Source: Trichobilharzia szidati
Lineage: Eukaryota > Platyhelminthes > Trematoda > Strigeidida > Schistosomatidae
NCBI GenBank assembly: GCA_944472155.2
Contig: OX235272.1
Location: 87,674,020-87,738,019 of the forward strand
Direction of reading: 5' to 3'
DNA: 64,000 nucleotides
The notes under the pieces are model-generated. The model saw only the letters and a list, made by a program, of their open reading frames with translations, searched no databases and was not told the origin of the DNA. Positions 58,346 through 64,000 of the stretch are shown here, piece by piece (positions within the stretch are counted from its first letter, which is position 1; every line of letters starts with the position of its first letter). The position numbers were made by a program, and so were the translations under genes.

Positions 58346-58629
58346 TAAGTCCTTTATGTTAAAACCTGCGCTAAAGGAGGATGTTGTCTAGAAGGACGAC
58401 GAAAGCTTCGCAATTAAACCGCCAGCCAGCTCACAGAACACAACAATTCAAAAATGACCAATGTCAGTGGACATCCAGTCACAACAATGGTTGTCAGAAT
58501 ATATAGTTATATCATTCATATGGAGAATTTTTTCAGGTGGCCCTCCATCCTGTACATATAAATTCCTCTACATCTTGTCATTACACTTGCACTAACTAAC
58601 CTTTTGTTTTCTTATTTAAACGTAATTTT
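58346..58629 (+). repeat. PLE 3' UTR-type repeat
   Basis: Carries GGATGTTGTCTAGAAGGACG and GCCAGCCAGCTCACAGAACA, shared with 45390, 55530 and 59515. Confidence 0.55.
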
Positions 58630-58815
58630 CAAGTATTGGTTTTGTAGGGAATTTTTGTTTGATTGGTTGGAGGATTTCATCATGAGCTGACATCAGTTAG
58701 AGAACCATTCGAAAACCACCAGGCAGGGAGTACTGGACAGCCAGCTGTTTCGTCAGCCCAATTTGCGACTCTTCATCAGTACGCACCCACCGAGCTTCGA
58801 ACCCGGTAGTTGTTA
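58630..58815 (-). mobile_element. SINE with hammerhead-like core, copy 8 (subtype II)
   Basis: On the minus strand: B-box remnant GGTTCGAAGC, then GTACTGATGAAGAGTCGC, then GCTGACGAAACAGCTGGC and GTCCAGTACTCC. CTGATGA and GAAA are present in letters. Stem III is CAGC with GCTG. The A-box part is truncated at the edge. Confidence 0.75.
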
Positions 58816-59021
58816 ACGTACACACTGACACACATATAACGCACATAAAATTCAACCCGAAAAATTCCTTTTTTCTCTACCCTCGTCCTTGACTTGATCA
58901 TTCATCCGTCTGAAGTTTATAATCAGTATGAATAAAACTCAATATGAACATGACTCATGAGAACTTATTACTATACATTAGTTGTCACTCATAATCATTT
59001 TACTTTGTAATATTGGTGTTC

Positions 59022-59258
59022 GTGCGTCGGTGGCACAGCGGTAGAATGCTCGCCAGCCATGCAGGTGGTCCGGAGTTCGATCCCCGGCTTGCGCAGTGCT
59101 TTACTTCGCTAAACCAGTAATAGAACTGGCAAAGAGGGAAGACTGGGCATGAGGCTAGCAACCCTATCCCGTAAAAATAAACACCACTGCTACCGAAATT
59201 TCAAGCCTGTATCTTGAAGCCCTATGTTCCACTGGGGGAACGTAAAGGAATATAATAT
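59022..59258 (+). mobile_element. tRNA-derived SINE, family B, long-tail subtype
   Basis: Well-preserved head: GTCGGTGGCACAGCGGTAGA and B box AGTTCGATCCCC. Body GGCATGAGGCTAGCAACCC, ending CCCTATGTTCCACTGGGGG and a short A-rich tail. Confidence 0.85.
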
Positions 59259-59880
59259 TTAGTATTACAATTTTACATATTATCACATACACATAATATT
59301 TTGGACTATAATCTATGAACAATCTAATTGCAAATAACTTTTGGAATTCTGATCTAAGTGATTCGATGTTACTGTCTTTTCGAAAACCACTAATGTTGTC
59401 AATAACAATCTTTCTTTCATTATTATGGATGCATATAACTGTAGAACCTGATGATGAAGTTATCGAAAAGAATTCAATATCTGTCTTTTCAATCATATAA
59501 GTTTTGTTGAAGTGATGTTGTCTAGAAGGGGGACAATGAAAGCTTCGCACTTAAACCGCCAGCCAGCTCAGAGAACACAATCTAATCAAAAAGTTCACAT
59601 CTTTAAAGCGTAACCGTTTTTAAATTGGGGTTAATAATTTAGGAGACGTCACGCAAAATAGGTGAAGAAGGAGGTGTAGATTCATTCAACTCTATAAAAA
59701 TTGAAATTCTCTTTGATAAAAATCATCAAAGACAAAAAAATAGAGGTTACATTTATTGATTTATATTTATTGATTAATTATCATTATCATCTATGTTACA
59801 CATTGTTTCCCTTCTAATTTCTCTTCTTTTTTTTCTGTTTTTTGTTGTTGTTGCTGTATTGTTGTTCGAATGATAATTAG
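59259..59880. other. End of the large CaMKI intron
   Basis: 59500-59600 holds the PLE 3' UTR-type repeat. The last about 60 bases are a T-rich tract (TTTTCTGTTTTTTGTTGTTG) leading to the acceptor at 59879-59880. Confidence 0.5.
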
Positions 59881-60440
<560 letters not shown>

Positions 60441-60829
60441 GTTCTGCATTAAATTTCATACACTGATACAAGTATGCTGCCCAATCTAACAAAGTTGTTA
60501 TATTGTTATGTTTCGCAATATGTTGAGACTGAAATGAGGACTCGGAGTTGGACACGACTATCGCAGCTACCATTTTCCCCAGCCCGCACTATTTAAATGA
60601 GAGCACACAACAATGTGAGCCACAAAGTATATCTCACGCAATAATGTTTAATTAGAAAAGAAAGCCACTAGCGATATATCAGTTAGTCTGAAATTATAAT
60701 CAATAAAATAGTGGGCGTTATTTTTACGTTGACCAATTCTGATTGGTTTAACTTCCAGACTGGATATCGATCACCATATCACTATAGGAATTAATAGGTA
60801 GGATAATCAAGAATTAGTATTCTTTAGGA

Positions 60830-61700
60830 TAATACAATCGCGTGTAAGTTTACGGAAGATTGTCGTCTGGAGTGACGATAATCAGTAGTGTCTGTCAGGG
60901 ATGCCTACTATCCTCATTTTTGAATAATTTCAACATAGATGTACCAACGGAACTGATCCTAACTGACTCCACCGACTTAAACTATACAGATGATACGGTC
61001 CTCCTAGGTGAAGATGCCGACAAAATGTATTCTAAACACTTTGAGCAGAAATATTCGAATATTTGACGTGTGATTCTCTCCTGTCGAATGAAGATGATAC
61101 TGTAGGACTGGTCTGAATCGACTCCTGGTTTAAAGATAAGCAGTGAAGTGATAGAGAGTGTTGACCAGTTCACTTATTTGGGAAGATGCATCTGCCCTAA
61201 TGGATTGCTTGCCGATAAAATCTTAGCACGGATACAAAAAGCTCGTATGACATCTACCAAATTACATGATCTCTGGCGTAAAAGTAATATCTGGCTATCG
61301 ATTAAGGGATGTGTGCACTGCTCAGCAGTCTGCTACGTCTTCGTTTATGGCTATGAGACACGCCCATTGAAAGTGAAAGCTGTCTGCGTTCTATCTCCCG
61401 TGTTAAGTGGTATGATATGGTGAGCTATATTCAGAATAGGCGTATAGTGCTAGGCAAGGAAGTCAATCGGTGATGTTGTGAAGTTACATCGACTGAAATG
61501 ACTAGAACATGTGGTGCACATTCCCAGCCACCGCCTTTCCCGACAAACGATGTTAGCTGATACAGGGTTCGGGTGAAAAAGACTTAGGAGTGGCTAAATC
61601 GAAAACCTAGCATCAGATCTTTGAAAGTTGATTTGAGCCACATCAGCAGGTGTAGATTCCTTGGTTGGGGTCCTTGGAATACTGAGAAACCATAGCTGCA
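60830..61700 (+). mobile_element. RTE-like LINE (VLLGEDADKM lineage)
   Basis: SGVTIISSVCQGCLLSSF is RT motif B, with LNYTDDTVLLGEDADKMYS as the catalytic block. 61148-61423 continues VDQFTYLGRCICPNGLLADK, RIQKARMTSTKLHDLWRK and SAVCYVFVYGYETRP. Truncated 5' of motif B and broken by stops. 26041-27270 is an older copy. Confidence 0.8.
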
Positions 61701-61754
61701 GACTAATGGAGATACTTTGCTATTTTTAAATCATGGAAAATTCTCATTGTAACA

Positions 61755-62926
61755 TATAGAAAATCGAAACAAATGATTCAGCGAAGAGACTCTTTTCAAC
61801 GAATTTATCATCAAGCTGTACATTCGTATATATATGGTTTTTAAGAAGTTATACCCGGTGAGGGAATTAAATCATAGGCGTGAATGCATAAAATAATAAT
61901 AATAATAATGAAATGCAATTAAAACTAAAATGTTTGTGATTATAATCGTGGTTAAATGTCAAGTGGCAAAGCAAATTAATGTCATATATAGAATAATTCA
62001 TAGGATGGATAGAACTTGAAAAAGGGTGTGCAATTATAAGATTAGTAGACAAATGGAATAAAATAAAAACGTTAGGTAATATTGTGTGGAATTTAATAGC
62101 ATAGAATTTAATGTTGTAAAAAGGAATTGATTTAGAATGACAAGTGGGACGAGTGAAATAATACCGGGGACAGTTTAAAGTGAGAATAGTAATAGTAACA
62201 ATTGACGTAATAAAGGAAGAGTATACAAATTGAGTAGACAAAAGGAAAAATAAGTAGAGCCAAAATATGATTGGGGATTATCATACTTTAGCATAGAGGG
62301 ATTAAGACCATGGAAATTGGAGGGTTTGAACGAACGTTTTCTGTATACAGAGATCTGGCTTCTCTATGTCGATGGCCAAAGCTTCAGTAATACAGATGAG
62401 TCGGATATGTAGTGATTTGGGCAAATTACTCTTTGCCTTGTAGATGACTTTGAAGGCGGAGGCTATAGAGATAGGGTGATCATTATCGACCAGATGTTCA
62501 ATGATCGCGCTTCTTATTGCTCCACTTCCACCTTTTCGTAACTAAATCAATTCCTTTTTACAACATTAAATTCTATGCTATTAAATTCCACACAATATTA
62601 CCTAACGTTTTTATTTTATTCCATTTGTCTACTAATCTTATAATTGCACACCCTTTTTCAAGTTCTATCCATCCTATGAATTATTCTATATATGACATTA
62701 ATTTGCTTTGCCACTTGACATTTAACCACGATTATAATCACAAACATTTTAGTTTTAATTGCATTTCATATTTTATTATTATTATTATTTTATGCATTCA
62801 CGCCTATGATTTAATTCCCTCACCGGGTATAACTTCTTAAAAACCATATATATACGAATGTACAGCTTGATGATAAATTCGTTGAAAAGAGTCTCTTCGC
62901 TGAATCATTTGTTTTGATTTTCTATA
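61755..62926. repeat. Long near-perfect inverted repeat around a PLE fragment
   Basis: Arms 61755-62135 and 62542-62926 (about 381 and 385 bases) are reverse complements with very few differences; their translations from opposite strands agree over about 90 residues. The 406-base spacer (62136-62541) contains an antisense PLE end at about 62310-62525 (RSAIIEHLVDNDHPISIASA, FKVIYKAKSN, EALAIDIEKPDLCIQKTF). The arms are probably the PLE's terminal repeats in opposite orientations. Confidence 0.8.
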
Positions 62927-63699
62927 ATGGAGATACGCCTCAAAATCGTTCTCAGTCGCACAGATGCACTCACTCACTCTTTGTGATTTCCCGATGCTTT
63001 TCCACGTTACTATTCTTCCTTCCTCCCTCACATTTCTGCTTTTTATAGTTTTTTTATGTATCTCTTCTTTTTTTGCTACACTGTATGCTACATGGAGTAT
63101 GGCAACTTGATCTGCTACACTTCTGTGTAAAGTTCTATGCTGAATTTTAGCCAGTCAGTCAGTTTAGTAATAACACTCTTCATATATATTATATGATATT
63201 TATACTTCTTAAATCTGTATCTATTTATGGGATATCGTTGGTCAGCTATGGTATTCCTGACAAGTTGGATCATTCAGCTGAAGGTGACTGAATGAAAGTG
63301 AAATGTCCAATGAGGAATATGGGTTGACAAGGAAGATATACGTCGTAGTAAAGTGACGAAATGTATGTGTGTGGATATAAGACTTAGTTTTCAAAACTCA
63401 GTAGTCCAGCCATTTAAAAAGTTCGGTACAGAGTTTGAGTCTAATTTGAACACCGGAGTTAACTAGAATGTAAGTTATTTGAGGCAGTTAATTCCAAATA
63501 GGATGAAACGTGTTTACTAAGCAGCCTTCCCTAAGGAAATATGTGTTCCAGGGGATGATTTTTAGTTGTAAAAGATGTCTTCCGAAATTTACTATTTTGC
63601 ACTATGTAAGTAGTAAATAGTTCTGTTGGTTGAGGTGTTTTTTTGTGCATACGTTTTACTAGGTGGCTAATATTTATCCATATCAATGTCGTCTGAATA
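62927..63699. other. AT-rich intronic stretch
   Basis: Minus ORF 62837-63031 overlaps the arm and lacks motifs. No other feature recognised. Confidence 0.4.
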
Positions 63700-63935
63700 C
63701 CGTTGAATCCGGTCCCAGTGGCTGAATGGTATACGAGCCATTGCCTTGTAACCGGAAGGTTCTGGGTTCGCCCCCTGGCAATGGGTGCGTACTGCCGATG
63801 ATTCCCAAACTAGTAGGATGAAACAGCTGTCCAGTACTCCAGTGCTGGTTTTCAATGGTTCTCTAACTGATATCAATCAAACTCGTCAAACTCGTAAAAA
63901 ACAAATCTAATCCTCACAAACCAACTCTTGAAAAT
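63700..63935 (+). mobile_element. SINE with hammerhead-like core, copy 9 (most complete)
   Basis: A box TGGCTGAATGG and B box GGTTCGCCCCC. Hammerhead-like layout: stem I GTACTG (63789-63794) with CAGTAC (63832-63837); core CCGATGA (63795-63801); GAAA (63820-63823); stem III CAG/CTG; cleavage-type triplet GTC (63829-63831). Canonical schistosome CTGATGA has lost its U4, and the stem II region has drifted and gained bases. Tail ends CTCACAAACCAACTC. Confidence 0.85.
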
Positions 63936-64000
63936 TATTTAAATGTTTAAATGTCATTCAGATTTGTTGGTTTTCAAAAGTTGAGTATTGAGTATTTTGA

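Noticed and set aside
62517..62840. 107-codon ORF, with a matching 124-codon ORF at 61867-62241 on the other strand
   Set aside because: The shared protein arises because the two arms of an inverted repeat are identical; the sequence is Ile/Phe/Asn-rich and non-coding in character.

Overview
This is a repeat-choked window of a flatworm nuclear genome, most likely a schistosomatid blood fluke (genus not resolved). The clues are: AT-rich DNA with phase-consistent GT-AG introns; two introns of only 37 and 44 bases followed by introns of 8 and 23 kb, the 5'-small/3'-large pattern known from schistosome genes; tRNA-derived short repeats carrying a hammerhead-ribozyme-like core, as in the schistosome S-alpha family; very many Penelope-like elements (PLEs); and RTE- and CR1/Jockey-like LINEs.

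Host genes are few. (1) 1722-3044 (+) is an intronless AGC-type protein kinase with unusual active-site residues and a preserved hydrophobic motif. (2) 18167-18751 (-) is one exon of an ankyrin plus RMT2-type arginine methyltransferase gene; it carries an in-frame TGA beside the SAM-binding loop and a GC splice donor. (3) 27504-60007 (+) is the N-terminal half of a calcium/calmodulin-dependent kinase I (CaMKI) gene, seen as five exons with matching phases; the rest lies beyond the right edge. Weak candidates are a single exon at 15752-15830 (+) and an 88-codon ORF at 20158-20424 (-).

Layout. 0-5 kb: PLE remnant, SINE copies, kinase gene. 5-15 kb: gene-poor, with a nearly intact antisense CR1/Jockey-like LINE (about 9.97-13.66 kb). 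15-27 kb: RMT2-like exon and LINE fragments. 27.5-60 kb: the CaMKI gene, whose two large introns are filled with nested PLEs, LINEs and SINEs. 60-64 kb: next CaMKI intron, with an RTE LINE, a long near-perfect inverted repeat around a PLE fragment, and a complete hammerhead-like SINE.

The protein genes do not form a pathway beyond two being kinases. The main interest is the repeats: several PLE lineages, often in head-to-head or fold-back arrangements; a conserved 3' hairpin followed by GAAAC with paired substitutions between lineages; SINEs whose hammerhead stem I and cleavage triplet survive although the core has drifted; a third tRNA-derived repeat whose copies have their tail ahead of their head; and a dispersed repeat containing a degenerate TTAGGG tract. 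All family assignments were made by eye from motifs.
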